DNA of 64,000 nucleotides from Agrobacterium sp. AGB01. GTDB lineage: Bacteria; Pseudomonadota; Alphaproteobacteria; Rhizobiales; Rhizobiaceae. Below, one piece after another: positions 1-7,909 of this stretch. Each line of letters starts with the position of its first letter. Position 1 is the stretch's first letter. The stretch spans positions 1 to 64,000 of the forward strand of contig NZ_JACVAB010000001.1 of assembly GCF_014851585.1 (NCBI RefSeq), read 5' to 3'. The translations under genes and the position numbers were made by a program. The notes below the pieces were generated by a model, which did no database searches, was not told the origin of the DNA, and worked only from the letters and a program-made list of their open reading frames with translations.

Positions 1-448
1 CGCTGCGCAACAGGCCAGCGCCCACGTCATAGTGGGCGGACGAACGCGTCAGAGAGAGGCGTACAAATCGAAATGAAGCAAAAGCAGAAAGCAGGCGGCC
101 AGCGTATCACAATAGGTCCCGATATAACGGGAAACATTGCGGTCCGCTCGCCGGCTGGTGCAACCAATGAACGAGAGCACATGCAAAACTGCAAGGAATA
201 GAAGGCCACCGGCTTCGAAAAGGCACCTTTGAAGAAATTGGCAAAGAACGACACTTCAAAGAAGAGGTGTGGACCGGAGCGAATAGGGTGAGGCGAAAAA
301 AAGGTGACGAGCAACACGAAGTCAAAGAAAAATCGCCAGCGAAAAGAGAATAGGCGAGGAGAATGCGGCACCACTAGACGGTCGGATTTCGCTTTTGCTC
401 CCGACAAGCCCATTCTGAAAAATTGCCCCCCGCGCCAGTCAATGAAAA
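1..448. other. Stretch without a convincing gene
   Basis: Nothing here can be supported as a gene. The minus strand is open for 128 codons (413 to 27), but the product is Phe/Ser/Pro-rich with no recognisable motif, and the other minus frames also give hydrophobic but interrupted readings. A perfect 7-bp stem with a 6-nt loop lies at 19-38 (arms CGCCCAC/GTGGGCG). The stretch may be a decayed membrane-protein gene or a plain spacer downstream of guaA. Confidence 0.4.
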
Positions 449-476
449 GCCGCCGATGGATATCTCCAGCGGCGGC
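449..476 (-). terminator. Rho-independent terminator of guaA
   Basis: On the minus strand a stem of GCCGCCG, one mismatch, then TGGA closes on a GATA loop and is followed by TTTTC. It lies about 45 bases past the guaA stop codon. Confidence 0.7.
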
Positions 477-519
477 CCTCCGTTACTTGGGGCAAGAAAC
501 ATCTGTCAAAAGACGAGCC

Positions 520-2082
520 TTATTCCCACTCAATCGTGCCTGGTGGCTTCGAAGTCACATCATAAACTACGCGATTGATACCGCGAACTTCATTGATAAT
601 ACGCGTTGCGGCACGGCCGAGGAATTCCATATCGTAGTGATAAAAATCCGCCGTCATGCCATCTACCGAGGTCACAGCACGCAGTGCGCAGACAAACTCG
701 TATGTGCGGCCATCGCCCATGACGCCAACGGTCTGAACCGGCAGCAGAACGGCAAATGCCTGCCAGATCGCGTCGTACAGACCGGCCTTGCGGATTTCAT
801 CCAGATAGATGGCATCAGCTTCGCGAAGGATTTCGAGCTTCTCGCGGGTAATGCCGCCTGGGCAGCGAATGGCGAGGCCAGGACCCGGGAAAGGATGACG
901 GCCGATGAAGCTGTCCGGCAAACCAAGTTCACGGCCAAGCACGCGCACTTCGTCCTTGAACAGTTCGCGCAGCGGCTCAACCAACTGCATGTTCATACGC
1001 TCAGGCAGACCGCCGACATTGTGGTGCGATTTGATGGTCACGGAAGGGCCGCCGGTAAAGGAGACGCTTTCAATAACGTCAGGGTAAAGAGTGCCCTGGC
1101 CGAGGAAATCGGCGCCGCCAAGTTTCTTGGCCTCGTCCTCAAATGTCTCAATGAACAGGCGACCAATGATCTTGCGCTTGGTCTCAGGATCGCTGACGCC
1201 TTCGAGCTCGCCGATAAAGCGATCAACGGCGTCAACGTGAATGAGATGCAGGTTGTAGTGTTCCTTGAACATGGCAACCACATTGGCTGCCTCGTCCTTG
1301 CGCATCAGGCCATGATCTACGAGAATACAGGTGAGCTGGTCACCAACGGCTTCATGGATGAGCAGCGCTGCAACAGAGCTGTCTACGCCGCCAGAGAGGG
1401 CACAGATAACGCGCTTGTCGCCAACCTGGTCACGGATAGCTTGAACGGCCTTGGCACGATAAGCCGACATCGACCAATCGCCCTTAATGCCCGCAACCTT
1501 GTGAACAAAGTTGGAAATCAGTTTAGCGCCATCGGGCGTATGCACGACTTCCGGGTGGAACTGAACGGCGTAATATTTCTTCTTTTCGTTGGCGATGAAT
1601 GCAAACGGCGCATTGGATGAGGTAGCAACCACCTCAAAACCGTCTGGCAGAGCCGTTACGCGATCACCATGGCTCATCCACACCTGGTGGCGAGAGCCAA
1701 CAGACCAGACGCCGTCAAACAGGGCGCAGTCCTTGTCGATCTCGAGGAAGGCACGACCGAATTCGCGGTGGTGCCCGCTTTCGACTTTGCCACCGAGCTG
1801 CATGCACATGGTCTGCTGACCATAGCAGATACCAAAAACTGGAACGCCGCTATCGAACAGAACTGGCGCGGCGCGTGGGCTACCGTCTTCCAGTGTCGAG
1901 GCTGGGCTGCCAGAAAGGATAACCGCTTTGGGCTGCAGACGTTTGAAACCGTCCTCAGCTGATTGGAAGGGAACGATTTCGCAATACACGCCGGCTTCAC
2001 GGACACGGCGCGCAATGAGCTGCGTGACCTGGCTACCGAAATCGATGATGAGAACGCTGTCGGGATGTGCTGTGTTTTCCAT
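520..2082 (-). CDS. guaA: GMP synthase (glutamine-hydrolysing)
   Basis: This 520-residue cytoplasmic enzyme converts XMP, ATP and glutamine to GMP, the last step of guanine nucleotide synthesis. The N-terminal class I amidotransferase domain shows the nucleophile motif GICYGQQ and the HPEV motif. It is followed by the ATP pyrophosphatase domain with the P-loop SGGVDSSV (about residues 230-237) and the C-terminal dimerisation domain ending in the conserved GTIEWE. Length is normal for the family. The ATG at 2082 has AAAGG six bases upstream. The gene stands alone with its own terminator. In related genera guaA is known as an integration hotspot, but no integrase is visible downstream here. Confidence 0.97.
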   Translation of the reverse strand: MENTAHPDSVLIIDFGSQVTQLIARRVREAGVYCEIVPFQSAEDGFKRLQPKAVILSGSPASTLEDGSPRAAPVLFDSGVPVFGICYGQQTMCMQLGGKVESGHHREFGRAFLEIDKDCALFDGVWSVGSRHQVWMSHGDRVTALPDGFEVVATSSNAPFAFIANEKKKYYAVQFHPEVVHTPDGAKLISNFVHKVAGIKGDWSMSAYRAKAVQAIRDQVGDKRVICALSGGVDSSVAALLIHEAVGDQLTCILVDHGLMRKDEAANVVAMFKEHYNLHLIHVDAVDRFIGELEGVSDPETKRKIIGRLFIETFEDEAKKLGGADFLGQGTLYPDVIESVSFTGGPSVTIKSHHNVGGLPERMNMQLVEPLRELFKDEVRVLGRELGLPDSFIGRHPFPGPGLAIRCPGGITREKLEILREADAIYLDEIRKAGLYDAIWQAFAVLLPVQTVGVMGDGRTYEFVCALRAVTSVDGMTADFYHYDMEFLGRAATRIINEVRGINRVVYDVTSKPPGTIEWE

Positions 2083-2164
2083 GGCGAGCCTTTAAAGAAA
2101 TCCGGCAGATTAGGCAACTGTCAGATGCCCCCAAACAGCAGAATTTCTGCGGTGAGGCAATGGT

Positions 2165-2803
2165 TCAAAGGGCAATCTGGCCCTGTTCAACCGCAGATGT
2201 CAGCCGGTCAATGGCCAGCGCCAGCTTCTCATCGATGATATCAAGATATTCCGTCCAGTCATCGACGTGGTGAAGCTCTGCCTTGCCATCGGAAATTCCC
2301 CGCAGACCGACCATTGGAATGCCAAAATACTGGCAGGCGCGTAACACGGCAAAACTCTCCATCTCCACCATATCCGCATCGATCGTGTCATAAGCGGAAC
2401 CGGATACGATGTTGCCTCCGGTCGATAGTCGAGCACCCTCAATTCCGGGAATGAAAAACGGCAGCTTTACTTCCGCCGGAAGGTCGAGAAATGGCGTGCG
2501 GCCCTTCTCGAAGCCGAGGGGTGATGCGTCCATGTCGCGGTAGGAAATGGATGTCGCCTGGTAAATGCCGGTCTGCTGCAAACTACGCGAGCCCGCAGAG
2601 CCAAGTGAAACAACCAGGTCAGGCAGCGTGCCTTTGGTCTTGAGAAGGGAAAGAGCGGCCGTCAGGGACACTGCGGCTTCGACCGGTCCAACGCCAATCA
2701 TCAGTGGCGATATTCTTGCTTTGATGTGTGGGCCGTACTCCGCTTCTGCCGCCATGGCAAAAAGGATTGATTTTCCGGCAATATCAAGAAGTTGAAAATC
2801 CAT
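2165..2803 (-). CDS. MTA/SAH-type nucleosidase
   Basis: This 212-residue protein belongs to the PNP/UDP phosphorylase fold and looks like a 5'-methylthioadenosine/S-adenosylhomocysteine nucleosidase, which recycles the by-products of methyl transfer and polyamine or autoinducer synthesis. The substrate-binding VEMESFAV stretch and the downstream GISDGKAE loop carrying the probable catalytic Asp are visible. An AAGG ribosome site precedes the ATG at 2803. It lies 82 bases upstream of guaA on the same strand and could be co-transcribed with it. It is somewhat shorter than E. coli MtnN, so another nucleoside substrate is possible. Confidence 0.8.
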   Translation of the reverse strand: MDFQLLDIAGKSILFAMAAEAEYGPHIKARISPLMIGVGPVEAAVSLTAALSLLKTKGTLPDLVVSLGSAGSRSLQQTGIYQATSISYRDMDASPLGFEKGRTPFLDLPAEVKLPFFIPGIEGARLSTGGNIVSGSAYDTIDADMVEMESFAVLRACQYFGIPMVGLRGISDGKAELHHVDDWTEYLDIIDEKLALAIDRLTSAVEQGQIAL

Positions 2804-3056
2804 ATGACTATACCTTTCAACGTGCTGAAAGGCCTTTATTTAGCCGATGAATATGACGATGCCTAGCGCATGGTTTGGGCGCGGCGTATGTCGGCGGCCT
2901 CATGCGATCCAAGTATATCGTTAACGAAAAATTTATATGGGAAATAATGTGAAAATATATATCATTATATTTTCAGTGCGTCACCTTGCGTAGTTTTAAG
3001 CAATATGGTGAGGCTTAAAGTGTTTCAGGCTAGACGCGCCGAATCTTTCTCAACAG

Positions 3057-3076
3057 GGCGAGACGGGTGTCTCGCC
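3057..3076 (-). terminator. Hairpin after the small 55-residue gene
   Basis: A perfect 8-bp stem (GGCGAGAC/GTCTCGCC) with a 4-nt loop lies 25 bases downstream of the small gene's stop. The run of Ts is poor, so it may instead stabilise the transcript. Confidence 0.5.
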
Positions 3077-3100
3077 ACGCAGCAGGCTGTAAACTCGGAA

Positions 3101-3268
3101 TTAAAGCTGCACTTTATCGAAAGCAGCAGCATCGATACCAAGGGCTTCAAGGTCGGACTGTGCTGGCTTGCGGTGAGCGCGAACAGCGGCAGAAACCGAC
3201 GCAGCGGCACCAAAGATAGCGATCGTCTGGCCAATGAAATTACGCGAATTCTTTGCGATATTACGCAT
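3101..3268 (-). CDS. Small DUF1127-like protein
   Basis: This is a 55-residue gene. The ATG at 3268 is preceded by GGAG at a good distance. The product starts MRNIAKNSRNFIG, has a helical Ala-rich middle, and ends with SDLEALGIDAAAFDKV. That ending resembles the C-terminal helix of DUF1127 (YjiS-like) small proteins, typically '..L.DIGL.R.DI'. DUF1127 proteins are very common in Rhizobiales, and some are linked to phosphate and carbon metabolism and RNA binding. The gene stands alone between the MtnN-like and ArsC-like genes, with a hairpin after it. The family assignment is inference from a short match; the coding call rests on start, ribosome site and composition. Confidence 0.7.
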   Translation of the reverse strand: MRNIAKNSRNFIGQTIAIFGAAASVSAAVRAHRKPAQSDLEALGIDAAAFDKVQL

Positions 3269-3448
3269 TTTACTCTCCGTTTCTTGTACGCCCTAATAAT
3301 GGTCCTCGGAGAGACTGTTTACAACCGATGATATAGCAGGCAAGCCATGCAGAAATGTTTGATCTGGCGCAAAAGCTGCCCGGGAAATTTGCACAGTCGC
3401 TAGAATTTGGTATGGCTTGCATCTGTTTGATCAAGATGCGGGAAGCCG

Positions 3449-3799
3449 ATGACAGTCACCATTTATGGCATCAAGAATTGCGACACGATGAAGAAGGCCC
3501 GCACGTGGCTGGAAGCGCATAACATCGATTATCGTTTTCACGACTATAAGGTCGAAGGCATTGACCGTGCGCACCTTGAGACGTGGTGTGACAAGGCGGA
3601 GTGGGAAACGGTGCTAAATCGCGCCGGTACGACCTTCAAAAAGCTGGATGATGCGTCTAAGGCTGATTTGTCGAGAGAGAAGGCAATAACGCTCATGCTT
3701 GAACAGCCCTCGATGATCAAACGTCCGGTGCTGGAAAAGGAAGGAACTGTAACGGTCGGTTTTAAGCCTGAAATTTACGAGCGCCTGTTTTCCGCTTGA
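3449..3799 (+). CDS. ArsC/Spx-family reductase-like protein (YffB type)
   Basis: This 116-residue thioredoxin-fold protein belongs to the ArsC family. It shows IYGIKNCDTMKKA at the N-terminus with a single active-site Cys at residue 11, and a C-terminal IKRPVLE stretch typical of YffB/Spx-like proteins. Such proteins are thought to use glutathione as reductant; true arsenate reduction is not shown for this subgroup. It is followed after 11 bases by the YbaK gene on the same strand, so the two are probably co-transcribed. There is no other arsenic gene nearby, which argues against a resistance role. Confidence 0.85.
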   Translation: MTVTIYGIKNCDTMKKARTWLEAHNIDYRFHDYKVEGIDRAHLETWCDKAEWETVLNRAGTTFKKLDDASKADLSREKAITLMLEQPSMIKRPVLEKEGTVTVGFKPEIYERLFSA

Positions 3800-3810
3800 A
3801 GTGAGAAATA

Positions 3811-4287
3811 ATGTCCAAGACCACGCGAGCAACGCAAGCTCTCAGCCAGAACAAGATCACATTTTCGACCGTCACCTATGATTATGATCCCGGGGCGGAT
3901 CGCATCGGTCTGCAGGCGGCAGAGGCGATTGGTGAGCCTCCGCATCGCGTTCTCAAGACATTGATGGCTGAACTGGACGGCAAACCTGTATGCGTCGTTG
4001 TTCCGTCAGATAAGGAAGTCAGCATGAAAAAGCTGGCATCGGCCTTTGGTGGCAAGTCGGCCCAGATGATGAAGCCTGCGGAAGCGGAGCGTATCACCGG
4101 TTACCACGTCGGGGGTATCAGCCCGTTTGGACAGAAAAAGAAAGTGCCAACAGCAATTGAGCAGCAGGCGATGACTGAGGCGTATGTCTACATCAATGGT
4201 GGTCAGCGTGGCCTTCAGGTGCGCCTGTCGCCACAAGATGCTGTCACAACCCTCAATGCCATTGTCGCCCCGATTGTAGCGGAATAG
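3811..4287 (+). CDS. ybaK: Cys-tRNA(Pro)/Cys-tRNA(Cys) deacylase, YbaK family
   Basis: This 158-residue protein has the YbaK/EbsC trans-editing domain over its whole length. It hydrolyses Cys wrongly attached to tRNA(Pro) and acts with prolyl-tRNA synthetase in the cytoplasm. The conserved RVLKTLMAELDGK segment holds the key Lys. The VGGISPFGQKKKVPT segment is the family signature. The gene follows the ArsC-like gene by 11 bases, with GTGAG ahead of the ATG. Length fits the family (about 155-160). Specificity for Cys versus other residues cannot be read from sequence. Confidence 0.9.
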   Translation: MSKTTRATQALSQNKITFSTVTYDYDPGADRIGLQAAEAIGEPPHRVLKTLMAELDGKPVCVVVPSDKEVSMKKLASAFGGKSAQMMKPAEAERITGYHVGGISPFGQKKKVPTAIEQQAMTEAYVYINGGQRGLQVRLSPQDAVTTLNAIVAPIVAE

Positions 4288-4465
4288 TTATTCTCAAGAC
4301 AAGGTGGTGTTGCGGGTCGACGCAGAGAGATGATTGAACATGCACTTTGATTGCGCACTAAGTTCGCCGCCCAAAATTTATCACGTTCATGGTTCCCAAG
4401 TCAGGCCGCAGGCTCTAAGAATCCAGCCCTGCGTTCCGTTCTGGTAACAAAGTTCGAGGTAAATC

Positions 4466-5713
4466 ATGACACTCTCATCTTCGTCATCCATTGATCCTGT
4501 CAAACTTGAAAAGTTGGCCGAAGTGGCCGTCAAGGTGGGTCTGCAATTGCAGAAAGATCAGGATCTGGTCATCACGGCGCCGCTCGCTGCCCTGCCTCTG
4601 GTTCGGTTTTTGACCAAGCACGCCTATCTGGCTGGCAGCGGATTGGTGACGACATTCTATTCGGATGAGGAAACCACGCTGGCGCGCTATCGCCATGCCA
4701 GCGATGGCAATTTCGACAGAGCGTCCGGCTGGCTGTACGAAGGCATGGCAAAAGCCTATGCAAACGGCGCTGCACGCCTGGCTATTTCCGGCGACAATCC
4801 AATGCTGCTGTCGGCGGAAGATCCGGCAAAGGTTGCTCGCGCCAACAAGGCCAACTCCATGGCTTACAAACCTGCTTTGGAGAAGATTTCCAATTTTGAT
4901 ATCAATTGGAACATCATTTCCTACCCCAACCCATCCTGGGCCAAGCTAGTATTTCCCGATGTGCCGGAAGATGAGGCGGTCAAGAAACTGGCTGATGCGA
5001 TATTCGCGGCCTCGCGTGTCGATGTGGCTGATCCAGTCGCTGCATGGGGTCAGCACAATGCCAACCTTGCCAAGCGTTCAACATGGTTGAATGGCGAACG
5101 TTTCGCCAGCCTGCACTTTACCGGCCCCGGTACAGATGTGACGATCGGTCTAGCTGATGGCCATGAATGGCACGGCGGTGCATCGACGGCAAAAAATGGC
5201 GTGACCTGCAATCCTAATATTCCGACCGAAGAAGTGTTCACCACACCGCATGCACTGCGGGTCGATGGTTATGTCTCGAGTACCAAACCTTTGTCGCATC
5301 AGGGCACCTTGATCGACAACATCCAGGTGAAGTTTGAGGCTGGCCGTATCGTAGAGGCCAAGGCAAGCAAGGGTGAAGAGGTACTGAACAAGGTACTGGA
5401 TACCGACGAAGGCGCTCGCCGGTTGGGCGAGGTGGCGCTGGTGCCACATTCTTCGCCGATCTCGGCCAGCGGCATTCTGTTCTACAATACGCTGTTTGAT
5501 GAAAATGCATCCTGCCACATTGCCCTTGGCCAGTGCTATTCAAAGTGCTTCCTTGATGGTGCCTCGCTCAGCCAGGAGCAGATCAAGGCGCAAGGCGGCA
5601 ATTCAAGCCTTATTCACATCGACTGGATGATCGGCTCCGACAAGGTCGATATCGATGGTGTTCGCGCAGACGGTACGAAGGTGCCCGTCATGCGCAAGGG
5701 CGAATGGGCCTGA
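4466..5713 (+). CDS. M29-family metallo-aminopeptidase
   Basis: This 415-residue protein matches the thermophilic aminopeptidase T / AmpS / PepS family (MEROPS M29), cytoplasmic exopeptidases with two metal ions. The C-terminal half contains the metal-binding region NTLFDENASCHIALG with Glu and His ligands, followed by SLIHIDWMIGSDKVDIDG, which carries the His-x-Asp pair. The ATG at 4466 has GAGG seven bases upstream. The gene appears to be monocistronic and converges with the EamA gene only three bases away. Likely role is general peptide turnover. Confidence 0.9.
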   Translation: MTLSSSSSIDPVKLEKLAEVAVKVGLQLQKDQDLVITAPLAALPLVRFLTKHAYLAGSGLVTTFYSDEETTLARYRHASDGNFDRASGWLYEGMAKAYANGAARLAISGDNPMLLSAEDPAKVARANKANSMAYKPALEKISNFDINWNIISYPNPSWAKLVFPDVPEDEAVKKLADAIFAASRVDVADPVAAWGQHNANLAKRSTWLNGERFASLHFTGPGTDVTIGLADGHEWHGGASTAKNGVTCNPNIPTEEVFTTPHALRVDGYVSSTKPLSHQGTLIDNIQVKFEAGRIVEAKASKGEEVLNKVLDTDEGARRLGEVALVPHSSPISASGILFYNTLFDENASCHIALGQCYSKCFLDGASLSQEQIKAQGGNSSLIHIDWMIGSDKVDIDGVRADGTKVPVMRKGEWA

Positions 5714-5716
5714 TCT

Positions 5717-6580
5717 TTATCGGGGCATCTGGCTGCGCTGACTTAACCAGACGCTGCCTAGCACCATGATGAAGCCGACAATTTGGACTGGCGCTAGGCT
5801 TTGACCAAGCGCCAGCCAGCCAAGCAATGTTGCGACCAGTGGGCTAAGAAAGCCAAGAGAAGCAGCGGCTGACGGTTCAATGCGGGAGAGCCCGCGGAAC
5901 CAGAGCAGATAAGTGAATGCTGCACCTATCAGGCCGAGATAAGCAATACCCAGAATATTTGCGGTGCTGGGCATCGGGAGGGCTGGCTCCAGCAGCAGCG
6001 CCACTGGCACAAGCAAAATTCCGCCGGCCGTCAATTGCCACGCTGTAAAGGTTAGACTTGAAACTGCCGGCCGCCAGCGACGCGTCAGAACCGTGCCAAA
6101 CGCCATCGATACTGCACCTGCGAGGCCCGCAACGATTCCGATGGGATCAAGTGCAGCCTGCGGTGTGAGAACCAGCAGTGCCACGCCCGCTATGCCGATC
6201 AGGCCAGCAACAATCGCAAGAAAACGGATTGGCGTGTCAAGGAACGCGCGTGAAAAGGCAATCACGATCAAAGGCTGTACCGCGCCAACTGTCGCGGCGA
6301 CACCGCCTGGCAATCGGTATGCTGAGACAAACAGCATGGCCCAGAAGAACGAGAAGTTGAGGCTTCCGAGAAGGAAGCTGCGCCCCCACCAGATACCGTT
6401 TGGCAGTTTTCTCACAAGCAACAATAAAAGCATGCCAGCGGGCAGCGCCCGTAACATCGCAACAGTTAATGGGTAGCCGTGCGGCAAAAACGACGTGGTG
6501 ACGAAATAAGTGCTGCCCCATATCGCTGGGGCAATGGCCGTAGCAGCAAGATCGGTTGTGTATCGGAAATTTTGCTTCAT
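5717..6580 (-). CDS. EamA/DMT-family transporter
   Basis: This 287-residue inner-membrane protein has about ten predicted transmembrane helices arranged as two EamA repeats, typical of drug/metabolite exporters. The first repeat carries the WGSTYFVTT motif common to the family. The substrate cannot be deduced. A perfect palindrome 42-61 bases upstream of the start (6622-6641) resembles MarR-type operators, and MarR regulators often control such exporters, yet no MarR gene lies in the window. The ribosome site is weak. Confidence 0.9.
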   Translation of the reverse strand: MKQNFRYTTDLAATAIAPAIWGSTYFVTTSFLPHGYPLTVAMLRALPAGMLLLLLVRKLPNGIWWGRSFLLGSLNFSFFWAMLFVSAYRLPGGVAATVGAVQPLIVIAFSRAFLDTPIRFLAIVAGLIGIAGVALLVLTPQAALDPIGIVAGLAGAVSMAFGTVLTRRWRPAVSSLTFTAWQLTAGGILLVPVALLLEPALPMPSTANILGIAYLGLIGAAFTYLLWFRGLSRIEPSAAASLGFLSPLVATLLGWLALGQSLAPVQIVGFIMVLGSVWLSQRSQMPR

Positions 6581-6595
6581 AAAACAATCTCTACA

Positions 6596-6647
6596 TCAAG
6601 ATAAATTAGGATTGATGTATTTTATCTTGATGTCAAGATAATTTAGG
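6596..6647 (-). promoter_or_regulatory. MarR-like palindrome with flanking direct repeats
   Basis: A perfect inverted repeat (TTATCTTGA, 2-nt centre, TCAAGATAA) lies at 6622-6641. Its right half plus flank (TCAAGATAATTTAGG, 6633-6647) is repeated with one mismatch at 6596-6610. The site sits in the probable promoter of the EamA gene. Symmetry and size fit a dimeric winged-helix repressor of MarR type; the regulator's identity is inferred. Confidence 0.6.
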
Positions 6648-6658
6648 TGGCCAGCCAG

Positions 6659-6693
6659 TTTGGAGTTTGGAGTTTGGAGTTCGGAGTTTGGAG
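6659..6693. repeat. Five tandem copies of a 7-base unit
   Basis: TTTGGAG is repeated five times head to tail; the fourth copy reads TTCGGAG. Such heptamer runs can change copy number by slippage. Confidence 0.85.
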
Positions 6694-7113
6694 GCTGAAC
6701 GCTGGCCGAATGCGGACGCCCACCGCGTTGGCAGAATACGGGCAGTGTAATGCCTGAATTGACCTGAACCACCTTCTGAGAAATCGGTATCTGCTGTGTT
6801 CGGTTAGTTGCATTTAGCGTTGTCGCGGGAAGGTGGCCGAGGAAGACAACGGATTGTGCGTCCTGAACGTCGATTTGCTGGATTGGCGTGATGACCGTGC
6901 CCTTGAACACGACCACACCATGCAACGGTCGTCCTGTGAGTTGGAGCAAACCTAGACAATGTGTCACTGGTTTTGCCGCCGATAGTGCATTGGGAATCCT
7001 GCTGTCCGGCAATTCACTGCATAACTTTTTCCTAAATTAGGCCACGATTTGGCGAATTATGCCGTGACGTGACCTTGCGCACGTCAACGAACTCTTGTAC
7101 GCAATAATCCATA
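6694..7113. other. Stretch without a convincing gene; weak minus-strand reading
   Basis: No gene is firmly supported. The minus strand is open from a possible TTG start at 7012 to 6596 (138 codons). Its middle part (for example VVFKGTVITPIQQIDVQD) looks protein-like and rich in Val, Thr and Gln. However, the frame runs through the heptamer repeat and the EamA operator, has no ribosome site, and matches nothing I recognise. A lost regulator gene may have stood here. A short palindrome CCTAAATTAGG (arms CCTAA/TTAGG) is at 7031-7041. Confidence 0.3.
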
Positions 7114-7130
7114 AACCTGTAGTACAGGTT
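7114..7130 (+). promoter_or_regulatory. Perfect 17-bp operator before the GntR gene
   Basis: AACCTGTA, one central base, TACAGGTT. The site ends directly at the ribosome-binding site (GGAGGAG, 7131-7137) of the GntR gene, so binding there would block transcription or translation start. Autoregulation by the GntR protein is the likely reading. Confidence 0.65.
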
Positions 7131-7139
7131 GGAGGAGAA

Positions 7140-7847
7140 ATGTTTACAGAGGTTTCGCAGGACCTTGGTCTTGTCAGTGGTGCCATCAGCGCCATCACCC
7201 GCCATATCAGAGAAAATGAATTGGCTCCGGGTGAAAAATTGCCAAGCGAAATGACGCTGTCGCAGCAGCTTGGTGTGTCGCGCACCGTTGTGCGTGAGGC
7301 ATTCCGGTCGCTCTCCGCCATGCGGCTGATTGACATGAGTCCCGGTAAGCGTGCAACTGTTGCCACGCTTGATCATGGTGCAATGTCACTGATGTTCGAA
7401 CATGGCATTCATACCGAACAGATCAATATTCAGCAGATCTACGATGTTCGTCGTACCATTGAGGTCCGGACGGTTACGCTGGCTGCGCTGCGTCGCACCG
7501 ACAGCGAAGCGCTGGACATTCTGCACCATGCCAAACAGATGGAAGTGGATTTTGGCAACAATGAAAAGGTCATGGAACATGACCTCGCCTTCCATCTTGC
7601 CGTTGCAAAAGCCTCTAAAAATCCGGTGTTTGAACTCATTCTAGGTGCGTTCCAGAATGTCACACGCCAGACATGGCCGATTGGCTGGAAAAGCCGCACA
7701 TCGGACGAACAACGCCATGCGGCAGGCCAACTTCACATTGCCATCGGGCAGGCCATTGCCGCGGGTGATCCGCAAATCGCCGCGACATTGATGGCGAAAC
7801 ATTTCGACGAGAGCGTGCACGCGCTCATCGCAGCAGGAATAGCATAA
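7140..7847 (+). CDS. GntR-family (FadR subfamily) regulator
   Basis: This 235-residue regulator has an N-terminal winged-helix domain (LPSEMTLSQQLGVSRTVVREAFRS, about residues 37-60, in two overlapping motifs) and a C-terminal FCD/FadR helical domain with metal-binding His residues (EHDLAFHLAVAKAS). The start at 7140 is chosen over an upstream ATG at 7095 because of the strong GGAGGAG site. A perfect 17-bp palindrome lies immediately before it. The next gene, 62 bases downstream, encodes an enolase-superfamily sugar-acid enzyme, so the regulator probably senses that enzyme's substrate or product. Confidence 0.92.
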   Translation: MFTEVSQDLGLVSGAISAITRHIRENELAPGEKLPSEMTLSQQLGVSRTVVREAFRSLSAMRLIDMSPGKRATVATLDHGAMSLMFEHGIHTEQINIQQIYDVRRTIEVRTVTLAALRRTDSEALDILHHAKQMEVDFGNNEKVMEHDLAFHLAVAKASKNPVFELILGAFQNVTRQTWPIGWKSRTSDEQRHAAGQLHIAIGQAIAAGDPQIAATLMAKHFDESVHALIAAGIA

Positions 7848-7909
7848 TCTGTCTTATGCGGTTCAGGGGCAGCTGATTTTTCCCTGAACCGCTTTCCAGG
7901 AGGAAATCC

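Noticed and set aside
304-1620. Long plus-strand open frame of 438 codons
   Set aside because: It is the reverse strand of guaA, whose motifs are unmistakable.
3005-3331. Plus-strand frame of 108 codons
   Set aside because: Antisense to the better supported 55-residue minus-strand gene.
6596-7012. Minus-strand frame of 138 codons
   Set aside because: Needs a TTG start without ribosome site and runs through the heptamer repeat and the EamA operator; kept only as a note on the stretch.
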